Origin: Herbaspirillum sp. YR522
GTDB lineage: Bacteria; Pseudomonadota; Gammaproteobacteria; Burkholderiales; Burkholderiaceae_D
DNA: 32,259 nucleotides
Reading direction: 5' to 3'
NCBI RefSeq assembly: GCF_000282575.1
Contig: NZ_AKJA01000049.1
Coordinates: 1 to 32,259, forward strand
Shown here: piece after piece, positions 23,500-32,129 of the stretch
Numbering within the stretch: the first letter of the stretch is position 1
How the letters are laid out: each line of letters opens with the position of its first letter
Notes under the pieces: generated by a model
Databases searched by the model: none
Told to the model about the DNA's origin: nothing
The model's input: the letters and a program-made list of their open reading frames with translations, nothing else
Translations under genes and position numbers: made by a program

Positions 23500-24210
23500 A
23501 TGACTCGCACCCTGAAATTCAAAATCTACCGTTACGATCCGGACAAGGACGACAAGCCATACATGCAGGACCTGACGGTCGAGCTCAAGCCAACCGACAA
23601 GATGCTGCTCGATGCGCTGCAGCGCATCAAGTCCGACGTCGACGACTCGCTGGCACTGCGTCGCTCGTGCCGCGAAGGCGTGTGCGGTTCCGATGCGATG
23701 AACATCAACGGCAAGAACGGCCTGGCCTGCATCACCAACCTCAACGAGCTGACCGAGCCGATCGTGTTGAAGCCGTTGCCTGGCCTGCCGGTGATTCGCG
23801 ACCTGATCGTCGACATGACCAACTTCTTCAAGCAGTACGACTCGATCAAGCCTTACCTGATCAACGACAGCATCCCGCCCGAGAAAGAGCGCCTGCAGTC
23901 GCCCGAACAGCGCGAAGAGCTCGATGGCGTGTACGAGTGCATCCTGTGCGCCTGCTGCTCGACCTCGTGCCCATCGTTCTGGTGGAACCCCGACAAGTTC
24001 GTGGGTCCGGCCGGCCTGTTGCAGGCCTATCGTTTCATCGCCGACAGCCGCGACGAAGCGACGGCCAACCGCCTGGACGAACTGGAAGACCCGTATCGCC
24101 TGTTCCGCTGCCGTTCGATCATGAACTGCGTCGATGTCTGCCCCAAGGGATTGAACCCCAACAAGGCCATCGGCAAGATCAAGGAACTGATGGTGCGTCG
24201 TGCCGTGTAA
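23500..24210 (+). CDS. sdhB: Succinate dehydrogenase iron-sulfur subunit SdhB
   Basis: A 236-residue electron-transfer subunit linking SdhA to the membrane quinone site. 2Fe-2S ligands lie in [19 protein letters not shown] and the following LAC. The 4Fe-4S ligands are in [16 protein letters not shown], and the 3Fe-4S ligands in [17 protein letters not shown]. The sdhA stop lies 11 bases upstream and GAGG provides the ribosome-binding site. It is the last structural subunit, and a strong hairpin follows 10 bases after its stop. Confidence 0.98.
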   Translation: MTRTLKFKIYRYDPDKDDKPYMQDLTVELKPTDKMLLDALQRIKSDVDDSLALRRSCREGVCGSDAMNINGKNGLACITNLNELTEPIVLKPLPGLPVIRDLIVDMTNFFKQYDSIKPYLINDSIPPEKERLQSPEQREELDGVYECILCACCSTSCPSFWWNPDKFVGPAGLLQAYRFIADSRDEATANRLDELEDPYRLFRCRSIMNCVDVCPKGLNPNKAIGKIKELMVRRAV

Positions 24211-24219
24211 GCGCGGCCT

Positions 24220-24250
24220 GCCCGCACCGGCTGCCGAGGCAGGTGCGGGC
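24220..24250 (+). other. Intercistronic hairpin between sdhB and sdhE
   Basis: Perfect 9-bp arms GCCCGCACC (24220-24228) and GGTGCGGGC (24242-24250) with a 13-base loop, directly followed by the palindrome CACCCGGGTG (24251-24260). There is no U-tract, so it would act as an mRNA 3'-end stabiliser or a partial terminator. It separates the sdhCDAB message from sdhE-gltA. Confidence 0.5.
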
Positions 24251-24344
24251 CACCCGGGTGCCGGCGATCCGGGTGCGTGGCCACCGGTATCGCCGAAATT
24301 CGGTAGTATCACGGATTAAAACAAGAATTGAAGTGAGCGAGTGC

Positions 24345-24614
24345 ATGACTGAACGTCACCAGGATGACCCGGCCAAACGCGCGCGACTGCGCTGGCGAGC
24401 GCGCCGCGGCCTGCTCGAGAACGACTTGATCCTGACCCGTTACCTCGACGCCCATGAAGTCGACATGACGGACGACGAAGTCGATGCGTTTTCGCGCCTG
24501 ATGGACCTGACCGACCACGACCTGATGGACTTGCTGCTGGCACGCAAGGAGCCCGAGGCGGCGGTCGACCTGCCGCATGTCCATGCGCTGTTGCAGCAAC
24601 TGCGCACCATCTGA
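24345..24614 (+). CDS. sdhE: SdhA flavinylation factor SdhE
   Basis: An 89-residue all-helical protein of the SdhE/YgfY (DUF339) family that promotes covalent attachment of FAD to SdhA. The hallmark RGxxE motif is present in RARRGLLENDLIL (Arg21, Gly22, Glu25), and LMDLTDHDLMDLLL follows as expected. The ATG at 24345 is used; an in-frame GTG four codons upstream is possible. It sits between sdhB and gltA in the same direction, which links it to the enzyme it matures. Confidence 0.93.
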   Translation: MTERHQDDPAKRARLRWRARRGLLENDLILTRYLDAHEVDMTDDEVDAFSRLMDLTDHDLMDLLLARKEPEAAVDLPHVHALLQQLRTI

Positions 24615-24762
24615 TTTTTGCGCCTGGCCACAAGCCAGTCGGATTTTGCTAGAACGCGGCCTGTTTGAATAGCACCACCCAGCTTTCGCAATTGCGGCAA
24701 AGCCAGGCACTGCGGTCGCGGTTTTGATTAACGGTTTCACCATCCCAGCAAAAGGAATAGCT

Positions 24763-26067
24763 ATGTCCAATACCGATATCAAAGCTACCCTGTCGTTCTC
24801 CGACGGGTCTCCATCCGTAGATTTTCCTGTCTACAAGGGCACTATCGGCCCCGACGTGATCGATATCCGCAAACTGTACGGCGCCACCGGCAAGTTCACC
24901 TATGACCCCGGCTTCATGTCGACCGCCGCCTGCAACTCGTCGATCACCTATATCGACGGCGACAAGGGCGAGCTGCTGTATCGCGGCTACCCGATCGAAC
25001 AGCTGGCCGTGAACTGCGACTTCCTGGAAACCTGCTACCTGCTGCTGCACGGCGAACTGCCGACTGCCGACCAGAAGTCGGCCTTCGTCGAGACCGTCAC
25101 CAATCACACGATGGTGCACGAGCAGATGAACTTCTTCTTCCGCGGCTTCCGTCGCGATGCCCACCCGATGGCCGTGCTGACCGGTTCGGTCGGCGCCCTG
25201 TCGGCGTTCTACCATGACTCGCTGGACATCAGCAATCCGGTCCACCGCGACGTCTCGGCGATCCGCATGATCGCCAAGCTGCCGACACTGGTGGCGATGG
25301 CCTACAAGTACAACATCGGCCAGCCGTTCGTGTATCCGCGCAACGACCTGTCCTACAGCGCCAACTTCATGCGCATGATGTTCGCCAACCCGTGCGAGGA
25401 GTACAAGGTCAACGACGTGCTGGTGCGCGCGCTGGACCGTATCCTGATCCTGCACGCAGACCACGAGCAGAATGCCTCGACCTCGACGGTGCGCCTGTCG
25501 GGTTCGTCCGGCGCCAATCCGTTCGCATGTATCGCAGCCGGTATCGCCTGCCTGTGGGGCCCTGCCCACGGCGGTGCCAACGAAGCCGCGCTGTCGATGC
25601 TGGAGCAGATCGGTTCGGTCGAGAAGATTCCCGAGTTCATCAAGCAGGTCAAGGACAAGAATTCGGGCGTCAAGCTGATGGGCTTCGGTCACCGCGTCTA
25701 CAAGAACTACGATCCGCGCGCCAAGCTCATGCGCGAGACCTGCCACGAAGTGCTCAACGAACTGGGCCTGCACGACGACCCGTTGTTCAAGCTGGCCATG
25801 GAGCTCGAAAAGATCGCCCTGGAAGACGAATACTTCGTCTCGCGCAAGCTGTACCCGAACGTCGACTTCTACTCCGGTATCGTACAGCGCGCGCTGGGCA
25901 TCCCGACCTCGATGTTCACCTGCATCTTCGCCATGGCCCGTACCGTCGGCTGGATCGCCCAGTGGAACGAAATGATCTCGGATCCGGAACAGAAGATCGG
26001 CCGTCCGCGCCAGCTGTTCGTCGGTTCGCCCCGTCGGGACGTGACACCGGTCGACAAGCGCGGCTGA
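24763..26067 (+). CDS. gltA: Citrate synthase
   Basis: A 434-residue type II (hexameric, Gram-negative) citrate synthase that condenses oxaloacetate and acetyl-CoA. Catalytic His in [11 protein letters not shown], second His in [13 protein letters not shown], and catalytic Asp in NVDFYSGI are all present. The N-terminal beta-domain ([13 protein letters not shown] onward) is typical of NADH-sensitive bacterial forms. The ATG at 24763 follows AAAGGAATAGCT; an in-frame ATG at 24724 has no such site. It closes the rightward TCA run. The gap to sdhE is 148 bases, enough for its own promoter, and a hairpin without U-tract follows the stop. Confidence 0.98.
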   Translation: MSNTDIKATLSFSDGSPSVDFPVYKGTIGPDVIDIRKLYGATGKFTYDPGFMSTAACNSSITYIDGDKGELLYRGYPIEQLAVNCDFLETCYLLLHGELPTADQKSAFVETVTNHTMVHEQMNFFFRGFRRDAHPMAVLTGSVGALSAFYHDSLDISNPVHRDVSAIRMIAKLPTLVAMAYKYNIGQPFVYPRNDLSYSANFMRMMFANPCEEYKVNDVLVRALDRILILHADHEQNASTSTVRLSGSSGANPFACIAAGIACLWGPAHGGANEAALSMLEQIGSVEKIPEFIKQVKDKNSGVKLMGFGHRVYKNYDPRAKLMRETCHEVLNELGLHDDPLFKLAMELEKIALEDEYFVSRKLYPNVDFYSGIVQRALGIPTSMFTCIFAMARTVGWIAQWNEMISDPEQKIGRPRQLFVGSPRRDVTPVDKRG

Positions 26068-26086
26068 TATCGGCGCCGGGCCATCG

Positions 26087-26117
26087 CCGGTATTGCAGCC
26101 TCCATGGGCAATACCGG
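26087..26117 (+). terminator. Hairpin after gltA (weak terminator)
   Basis: Perfect 10-bp arms CCGGTATTGC and GCAATACCGG with an 11-base loop, 20 bases after the gltA stop. No T-run follows, so termination would be inefficient or Rho-assisted. Confidence 0.5.
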
Positions 26118-26936
26118 TCTGTAGCCCCGGGCCGATGTGGTCGTTGCACCTCCAGGCTGCTCGGCCTGGGCAGGCCAGCCGATGAGGCAAGACAATTCGC
26201 CAGCAAGGGCAACCTTCCTGGCGAATCCGTTTATTGGCGCCGTTTCCACCCTGCACCCTGCGGCACTTGCATGCCATCGCATGCCGTCGCACGCCCGATC
26301 CGACTGTCCGGATCGCGTCATTCCGCCGCCACCATCCCCTCCGTGCCTTGCACCATGCTGCTGCCTGCCGCGGGCCGAGCCTGCCTGCGTGCGTGCGCCT
26401 GGCGTCGACGCCATGCATGTGAGCCCCTGTGTCACGCGGAAATGTTGACGGATGGATAACATCATCCCGACCCTGAACGCTTGCTAATTTTCGCCACCGC
26501 TTCGAGCTAATCGCACGAGCGCCTCGCCGCTATGCGTGGGGCGCCGGGCACGGTTGCCGCGTGATGGGCGAATGTCGTCAAAAAGCAGCCAGAATATTTT
26601 GCTTATTCCGCATTGGCGAATGACGAAACATTAATTAAAGGTATTGTTGCTGTTATAGATGTCTTAACACTTGTAGGCAGCGGCGGCCTCAAAGCCCTTT
26701 ACAGACGGGCCTTGGAAGTCAATTGAAATTTAGATGTGTTGCCTTAATGCATCGATATAGTTAGTTTTCTATCGATCGCTACTAAAAGTATCAGCACCGA
26801 AGTGAATTGGGACGGGAAATGCATGGCTTACCTGCGACCTCCCGCTTTGCGTGCCTTGGGTTGGCTATAAAGATGTCGACGAGACTTCCACCGATGCGGT
26901 GTCAAGGCTTCGTCCCAACCTGAGAAAGAACACATC
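26118..26936 (+). promoter_or_regulatory. 819-base intergenic region before the type I secretion operon
   Basis: From 26118 to about 26570 the DNA is GC-rich, and open frames there have no ribosome-binding site or recognisable protein. From about 26570 to 26800 it turns AT-rich, which fits a promoter and regulatory region for the secretion operon. An inverted repeat (26751-26776) is the clearest element. A TATAAA at 26866-26871 could be a -10 but has no good -35. No riboswitch or small RNA is recognised. Confidence 0.5.
26751..26776. promoter_or_regulatory. Inverted repeat upstream of the secretion operon
   Basis: Arms ATCGATA (26751-26757) and TATCGAT (26770-26776) are separated by 12 bases, in the AT-rich stretch about 160-185 bases before the exporter start. 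It could be an operator; the binding protein is unknown. Confidence 0.35.
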
Positions 26937-29189
26937 ATGAACCTGACGGCACCCCTGCCGCCACACCCCGCGCACGTCGATGACATGCACGGTGCGATGC
27001 CGGTCACGCCAACACCCAGCGGTAACGATAGCTTGCTCGACAGCGTACTGCACCTGTGCCGTCACCACGGCGTGCAGCGGGGCGCCGCCGGCCTGTGCGC
27101 CGGCTTGCCCAAGGATGGGCCGATGCTGCCCTCGATCGCCTTGCAGGCGCTGGCCGAATTGGGCCTGTCGGCGGCGCTGGTGCAGCGTGACGTCGACACC
27201 CTGCCGAGCCTGTTGTTGCCGGCGATCCTGCTGCGCCAGCAGGGAGGTGCGTGTGTGCTGCTGTCGCACCAGGCCGACGGCGACGAGGCCCGGACCTACG
27301 GCGTGATCCTGCCCGAGATGGGCGACCAGCCGGTGCTGCTCGATAGCGCCGCCATCGCCGAGTTCTACAGCGGCCATGCGATCCTGGTCAAGCCGCGCGT
27401 GACCGGCGACGGCCGCGACGCCGCCAGCCAGGACGCTACGCTGCAGGGTGGCGCCGAGGCTCGCCATTGGCTGCTGCAGACGTTGTGGCGTTATCGCGGT
27501 TATTACCTCAGCGCGGCGCTGGGTGCCGTCGTGATCAACGTGCTGGCGCTGGCCAGCACCTTCTTCACGATGAATGTCTACGACCGGGTGGTGCCGAACC
27601 AGGCACTGGTGACCTTGTGGTCGATGGCCATCGGCGTGTCGCTGGCCATGGGCATGGAATTCCTGGCACGCCACGTACGCGCGCACCTGCTCGACCAGGC
27701 CGGCAAGAAGGTCGACCTGGTGGTGGGCGCGCTGCTGTTCCGCCATGCCATGTCCATTCCCATGGAGCACCAGCCTGCCTCGGCCGGCACCTTCGCCAGC
27801 CAACTGCGGGAATACGAATCGGTGCGCGACTTCGTCGCCTCCGCGACCCTGTCGGTGATCATCGACCTGCCGTTCGTGCTGCTGTTCGTGATCCTGGTGT
27901 TCATCATCGGCGGTCCGCTGGGCTGGGTCCCGCTGCTGGCCATCCCCCTGATCATCCTGGTAAGTGTGGCCGTGCAGTGGCCGCTGGCACGGGCGATGCG
28001 CGAAAACCTGCGCGAAACCGCCATCAGGCAGGGTTTCCTGATCGAGGCGGTGGACGGGCGCGAGACCCTCAAGGCCAACGGCGCCGAGGGTTCGGCCCAG
28101 AAGCGCTGGGAGTTCATGAGCGGCCTGTCGGCGGCCTCGGCGCTGAAGTCGCGGCTCTATTCGAGCCTGGCGGTCAATGGCGTGACCTTCCTGCAGCAGT
28201 TCGAGACGGTGGTCATCATCGTCGTCGGCGTCTACCTGATCGGTGACGGCCAGCTCACCCTGGGCGGCCTGATCGGCTCGGTGATGCTGGCCAGTCGCGC
28301 CGTGGCGCCGCTGGGGCAACTGGTGGGCCTGGCGGTGCGGCTGCAGCAGACCCGGGCGGCACTGGTGACACTGAACCGCTTCATGGCCATCCCGCCCGAG
28401 CGGTCGTCGCTGACTTCCTACCTTTCCGCCGATGTATTGACCGGCGCCATGCGCCTGGAAGAGGTCGCGTTCGGCTACCCGGCACCGGCGCCACAACAGC
28501 CCATCAAGGTCCTGTCCGACATCAACCTGTCGCTGGCCGCAGGCGAGCGGGTGGCCATCCTGGGTACCATCGGCAGCGGCAAGTCGACGCTGTTGCGGGT
28601 GATGGCCAAGCTGTACCAACCATTGGAAGGTCGCCTGCTGGCCGACGGTATCGACAGCGCCCAGGTCGATCCGGCCGAATGGCGCCGCATCGTCGCCTAC
28701 GTCGGGCAGGAAAGCCGCCTGTTCCATGGCACCTTGCGCCAGAACATCGTGGTCGGCCGGCCCCAGGCCAGCGACCAGGAGCTGCTGGCGGTGTTGCGGC
28801 TGGTCGGACTGGAGCGGCTCATCAGCGCCCATCCGCGCGGCATCCACCTGCCGGTCGGCGAGATGGGGCAGGGCCTGTCGGTCGGCCAGCGCCAGCTGGT
28901 GGGATTGGCGCGCGCGCTGCTGATGCAGCCACGGGTGCTGCTGCTGGATGAACCCACCAGCGCCATGGACGCCGGCACTGAGGCCCATTTCATTGCCCAC
29001 CTGGCCCAGGCCAGCCGGGGGCAGGGCCTGGTGGTGGTCACGCATCGGCCTTCGCTGCTGGCGCTGGTCGACCGCATCGTGGTCATCGATGCCGGACGGG
29101 TGGTGGCCGACGGTCCCAAGCAGCAGGTACTGGCGGCGCTGGAGGCCAATGGGCGCCAGCGCGCCCAGGCAGGGGAGGTACAGCCATGA
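26937..29189 (+). CDS. Type I secretion system permease/ATPase (LapB/HlyB-type)
   Basis: A 750-residue inner-membrane ABC exporter. After a Pro-rich tail of about 30 residues comes a C39-like domain (about 30-160) that lacks the catalytic DCG motif, so it probably docks substrate rather than cutting it. The transmembrane domain spans about 185-470. The nucleotide-binding domain has Walker A GTIGSGKST (543-551), Walker B RVLLLDEPTS (666-675) and switch His703. The signature reads LSVGQ (647-651) instead of the common LSGGQ. Translation starts at 26937 with only a weak purine ribosome-binding site. The stop overlaps the next start by four bases (ATGA). Together with the next two genes it forms a complete tripartite exporter. 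The substrate is not identified. Confidence 0.93.
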   Translation: MNLTAPLPPHPAHVDDMHGAMPVTPTPSGNDSLLDSVLHLCRHHGVQRGAAGLCAGLPKDGPMLPSIALQALAELGLSAALVQRDVDTLPSLLLPAILLRQQGGACVLLSHQADGDEARTYGVILPEMGDQPVLLDSAAIAEFYSGHAILVKPRVTGDGRDAASQDATLQGGAEARHWLLQTLWRYRGYYLSAALGAVVINVLALASTFFTMNVYDRVVPNQALVTLWSMAIGVSLAMGMEFLARHVRAHLLDQAGKKVDLVVGALLFRHAMSIPMEHQPASAGTFASQLREYESVRDFVASATLSVIIDLPFVLLFVILVFIIGGPLGWVPLLAIPLIILVSVAVQWPLARAMRENLRETAIRQGFLIEAVDGRETLKANGAEGSAQKRWEFMSGLSAASALKSRLYSSLAVNGVTFLQQFETVVIIVVGVYLIGDGQLTLGGLIGSVMLASRAVAPLGQLVGLAVRLQQTRAALVTLNRFMAIPPERSSLTSYLSADVLTGAMRLEEVAFGYPAPAPQQPIKVLSDINLSLAAGERVAILGTIGSGKSTLLRVMAKLYQPLEGRLLADGIDSAQVDPAEWRRIVAYVGQESRLFHGTLRQNIVVGRPQASDQELLAVLRLVGLERLISAHPRGIHLPVGEMGQGLSVGQRQLVGLARALLMQPRVLLLDEPTSAMDAGTEAHFIAHLAQASRGQGLVVVTHRPSLLALVDRIVVIDAGRVVADGPKQQVLAALEANGRQRAQAGEVQP

Positions 29190-30445
29190 AACTGCGCATG
29201 CCACGCCGGCGCACGCCGGCCAAGACCAGGCCCGGATCGAAGGTGCTCAGTGCCGCCGATGCCGAATTTGCCGCCGACCTGCAGCAGGCGCTGCTGGGCC
29301 AGCGCTCCGGTACGCCATTGCGCATGTTGCTGCTGATTGCCGCCATCGTCGTCCTCGGCCTGTGCTGGGCGGCCTGGGCGCGGGTGGAGGAAGTCACCCA
29401 AGCCAGCGCGCGGGTGATCCTGAAAAGCCGCGAGCAGGTGATCCAGAGCCTGGAAGGAGGCTTGCTGGCCGAGCTGAAGGTGGACGAAGGCGACATCGTC
29501 GAGAAGGGCCAGATCCTGTTGAAGATCGACCCCAAGCGCGCCAGCGCCCTGTATCGCGAAAGCTATGTCAAGGCCACCGCGCTCAAGGCCATGCTGGCCA
29601 GGCTGCAGGCCGAGGCCTACCAGCGCCCATTGGTGTTTCCCGAGGATGTGCACGCCCATCCGGACATCGAGGCGCAGGAACGCAGCGCCTTTGCCGCGCG
29701 CCGGGCCGCCCTGGCCGATGCGGTGGCAGCGCTCGAACGCAGCTACGCATTGTCCTGGCGCGAGATCGAATTGTCCGAGCCGCTGGCGCAGCGCGGGCTG
29801 ATGTCGCAGATCGAATTGCTCAAGTTGCAGCGCCACGCCAACGAATTGCGCATGCAGATCGCCGAGCGCCGCCATCGGTTCCAGAACGACGCCGCCGCCG
29901 AGCTGGCCAAGGTCGAGCTGGAGCTGTCGCAGACCAGCGAGAACCTGGCCGGACGCGCCGACGTGATGCAGCGTACCGAGGTGCAGGCACCGGTGCGCGG
30001 GGTGGTCAAGAACATCCGCATCAACACCATCGGCGGCGTGATCCAGCCCGGCGAGCACATCATGGAAATCGTGCCGCTGGAAGAGCAATTGCTGGTCGAG
30101 GCCAAGGTCAAGCCGGCCGACGTGGCTTTCCTGCGGCCAGGGCTGCCGGCCACGATCAAGCTTTCGGCCTACGACTTTGCCATCTACGGCGGCCTCAAGG
30201 GACGCATCCAGCTGATCAGCCCGGACACGCTGCGCGACGACAGCAAGAGCTCCGCGCGTGGCGAGGAAGCCTATTACCGCGTCCTGGTGCTGACCGACAG
30301 CAACACGCTCGAGGCCGGCGGCAAGTCGCTGCCCATCATCCCCGGGATGACCGGCACGGTCGAGATCCGCACCGGCGGCAAGACCATCCTGGGCTATCTG
30401 CTCAAGCCCATCTTCAAGGCCAAAGAAGCCTTCCGGGAGCGCTGA
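29186..30445 (+). CDS. HlyD/LapC-type membrane-fusion protein of the type I system
   Basis: A 419-residue periplasmic adaptor that joins the ABC exporter to the outer-membrane channel. A basic cytoplasmic tail of about 44 residues precedes one membrane helix (about 45-65, LRMLLLIAAIVVLGLCWAAW). The first lipoyl half follows (VIQSLEGGLLAELKVDEGDIVEKGQILLKID), then a long alpha-hairpin/coiled coil (about 120-260). The second lipoyl half (VQAPVRGVVKNIRINTIGG) and a beta-barrel domain complete the protein. The start overlaps the exporter stop by four bases, and GGGGAGG provides a good ribosome-binding site. Size and order of parts match the family. Confidence 0.94.
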   Translation: MKLRMPRRRTPAKTRPGSKVLSAADAEFAADLQQALLGQRSGTPLRMLLLIAAIVVLGLCWAAWARVEEVTQASARVILKSREQVIQSLEGGLLAELKVDEGDIVEKGQILLKIDPKRASALYRESYVKATALKAMLARLQAEAYQRPLVFPEDVHAHPDIEAQERSAFAARRAALADAVAALERSYALSWREIELSEPLAQRGLMSQIELLKLQRHANELRMQIAERRHRFQNDAAAELAKVELELSQTSENLAGRADVMQRTEVQAPVRGVVKNIRINTIGGVIQPGEHIMEIVPLEEQLLVEAKVKPADVAFLRPGLPATIKLSAYDFAIYGGLKGRIQLISPDTLRDDSKSSARGEEAYYRVLVLTDSNTLEAGGKSLPIIPGMTGTVEIRTGGKTILGYLLKPIFKAKEAFRER

Positions 30446-30446
30446 A

Positions 30447-31790
30447 ATGACATCTCCAATCCTGGCGCGATCGCTACGCCCATCCGGCTGGCGCACCTTG
30501 CTGCTGCTGGTGACGCTCGCCGCCGGCGCGCCCACGCTGGCGGCTACGACAGCGCACGGCCAGCAGGCCGGCGTCGATATCCGTGCCCTGTTCGAGCGTA
30601 TTGCGGTGCGCGCCATCGAACACGGCCCCATGGCGCGCCAATCCGCCGCGCAGATCGACGCCGCCGGCTACGACCTGGACGAAGCCCGTGGCCGCCGCTG
30701 GCCACAGATCGACCTGGGCGTGCAGTCGGCCCTGGTCAGTCCCGCGGTCAACGCCGCCACACCGATCAGCAAGGCGCCGGTGACTACGCTATCGGCCAGC
30801 ACCGTGCTGTTCGACTGGGGCCGCACCGGCAGTGCGATCGAGGCTGCCGAGTTCGGGCTGCAGGCCGCCCGCGACCGGCATGATGCCAAGCTGGCCAGCA
30901 TCGTCTACGACGCCTGCGCCGCCTTCGCGGCCGTGACGCGGCAGACCGAGCTGGCCGGGTTGGCCGAGTCCTATGTGGCGCGCATGAACGAACTGGTGGA
31001 CATGCTGGCGCAGATCGTGGCCGTCGACGGTGGCCGCGCCAGTGAACTGACCCAGGCCCGGGCGCGCCTGCTGCAAGCCAGGTCGCTGCACGAGATCGCC
31101 CAATCGCGGGTACGCGAGGCGCAGGTGGAAATGCAAAAGTTGATCGGCGAATCGATACCTCCCTTGCCGCCGTCGGCGCCATGGGTACTGCCGATGCCGG
31201 AGCTGGAGCAGGCCATCGCCAAGGTAGCGCAGGACCCGCAGGTCCTGGCCGCCAATGCCGACACGCGTGCCGCCGAGAAGAGGGCCGAGGTGATCAAGGC
31301 ATCGGGCATGCCGGCACTCAACCTGACCGTATCCCGGCCATTGCAGAAAGACGCCTACGGCAGGCCGCCCGGTTGGCAGGTGGGATTGGCATTGAACATG
31401 CCGCTGGGCCGTGGCGGCTCCATCAACGCCGCCGCGGGCGCTGCGTTCGAGCGCGCGCGCAGCGAGGCCTGGCGCCGCGACCAGTTGCTGGTCGATCTCG
31501 AATACCGGGTGCGCAGCACCCACCAGGAAGCATATTCCCTGGCGGCGCGCGCGCTGTCCTATGCCGACCTGTCGGTCGAACTGAAAAAAGTACGCGACAA
31601 CTTCTTCGAGCAATGGCTGCACCTGGGCAGGCGCAGCCTGCTCGATGTGCTCAACGCGCAAAGCGAACACTACGGCAACGAGGTCAGCGCGGTATCGAGC
31701 AGGTACGACGCCTATATCGCCAACCTGAGGTTGCTGGCAAGTTCGGGGCAGCTGGTGCCCTGGGTACGTGGCGATGGCGCCATGCGGTAG
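30447..31790 (+). CDS. TolC-family outer-membrane channel of the type I system
   Basis: A 447-residue outer-membrane efflux protein. The signal peptide (about residues 1-33, with WRTLLLLVTLAAGAPTLA) directs export. The mature part has the TolC/OEP pattern of paired long helices with a repeated architecture: AAGYDLDEARGRRWPQIDLG and FDWGRTGSAIEAAEFG in the first half, NMPLGRGGSINAAAGAAFERA and WLHLGRRSLLDVLNAQSEHYG in the second. It begins one base after the adaptor stop, with GGGAG in the end of that gene. It resembles LapE/AggA-type channels dedicated to type I systems rather than general drug-efflux TolC, but that distinction is tentative. Confidence 0.92.
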   Translation: MTSPILARSLRPSGWRTLLLLVTLAAGAPTLAATTAHGQQAGVDIRALFERIAVRAIEHGPMARQSAAQIDAAGYDLDEARGRRWPQIDLGVQSALVSPAVNAATPISKAPVTTLSASTVLFDWGRTGSAIEAAEFGLQAARDRHDAKLASIVYDACAAFAAVTRQTELAGLAESYVARMNELVDMLAQIVAVDGGRASELTQARARLLQARSLHEIAQSRVREAQVEMQKLIGESIPPLPPSAPWVLPMPELEQAIAKVAQDPQVLAANADTRAAEKRAEVIKASGMPALNLTVSRPLQKDAYGRPPGWQVGLALNMPLGRGGSINAAAGAAFERARSEAWRRDQLLVDLEYRVRSTHQEAYSLAARALSYADLSVELKKVRDNFFEQWLHLGRRSLLDVLNAQSEHYGNEVSAVSSRYDAYIANLRLLASSGQLVPWVRGDGAMR

Positions 31791-32129
31791 GCATCGAGTC
31801 AACCATGAAAGGAGGCGCAAATGGCTGACACACGGCCACGGCGGCGATCGTTTGCGGCTGGCGGCTGGCGGCCGTGGGACGCGGCAGCGACCGGATCGCG
31901 ACCTCGACCTGCTCCCGGCAGGTGCACCGAGGGCGGTTAAAGGTTTTGCACGCACCTGCCATGCAGATCGAACCCACCATCGTGTCCACGTGCATTTCAT
32001 CGACAAGTCGTGTTGCCGGGCGGCGCATGCGCCTGCAGCCGGCTTCATCGATCCCACCCGATCACCCAACGCCGGTCGGCGGCGCCCTGCTGTCAGGCAC
32101 ATCGACCAGCATCATCCATAGGAGTCATC
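31791..32129 (+). other. Gap after the TolC-like gene
   Basis: These 339 GC-rich bases hold no established gene. No terminator with a U-tract is seen after the TolC-like stop, so transcription may continue into the next gene. The only item of note is a 39-codon frame with a consensus ribosome-binding site (31821-31940, listed separately). A good AGGAGT site just before 32130 serves the next gene. Confidence 0.45.
31821..31940 (+). CDS. Possible small Arg/Pro-rich protein (39 residues)
   Basis: An ATG at 31821 follows a consensus AGGAGG at optimal distance (AAAGGAGGCGCAA) and opens a frame of 39 codons ending in TAA at 31938. The product begins MADTRPRRRSFAAGGWRPWD and is basic, with no membrane helix. 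It lies 30 bases after the TolC-like stop. Family support is absent. The excellent ribosome-binding site is the main argument for it; GC-rich codon bias makes short chance frames common. Confidence 0.3.
   Translation: MADTRPRRRSFAAGGWRPWDAAATGSRPRPAPGRCTEGG

Noticed and set aside
26137..26448. 103-codon frame after gltA (and overlapping minus-strand frames)
   Set aside because: Cys/Pro-rich product, no ribosome-binding site and no resemblance to any family.
26865..29204. 779-codon minus-strand frame opposite the ABC exporter
   Set aside because: Shadow frame rich in Gln, His and Arg, with no domain; the plus strand carries intact ABC motifs.
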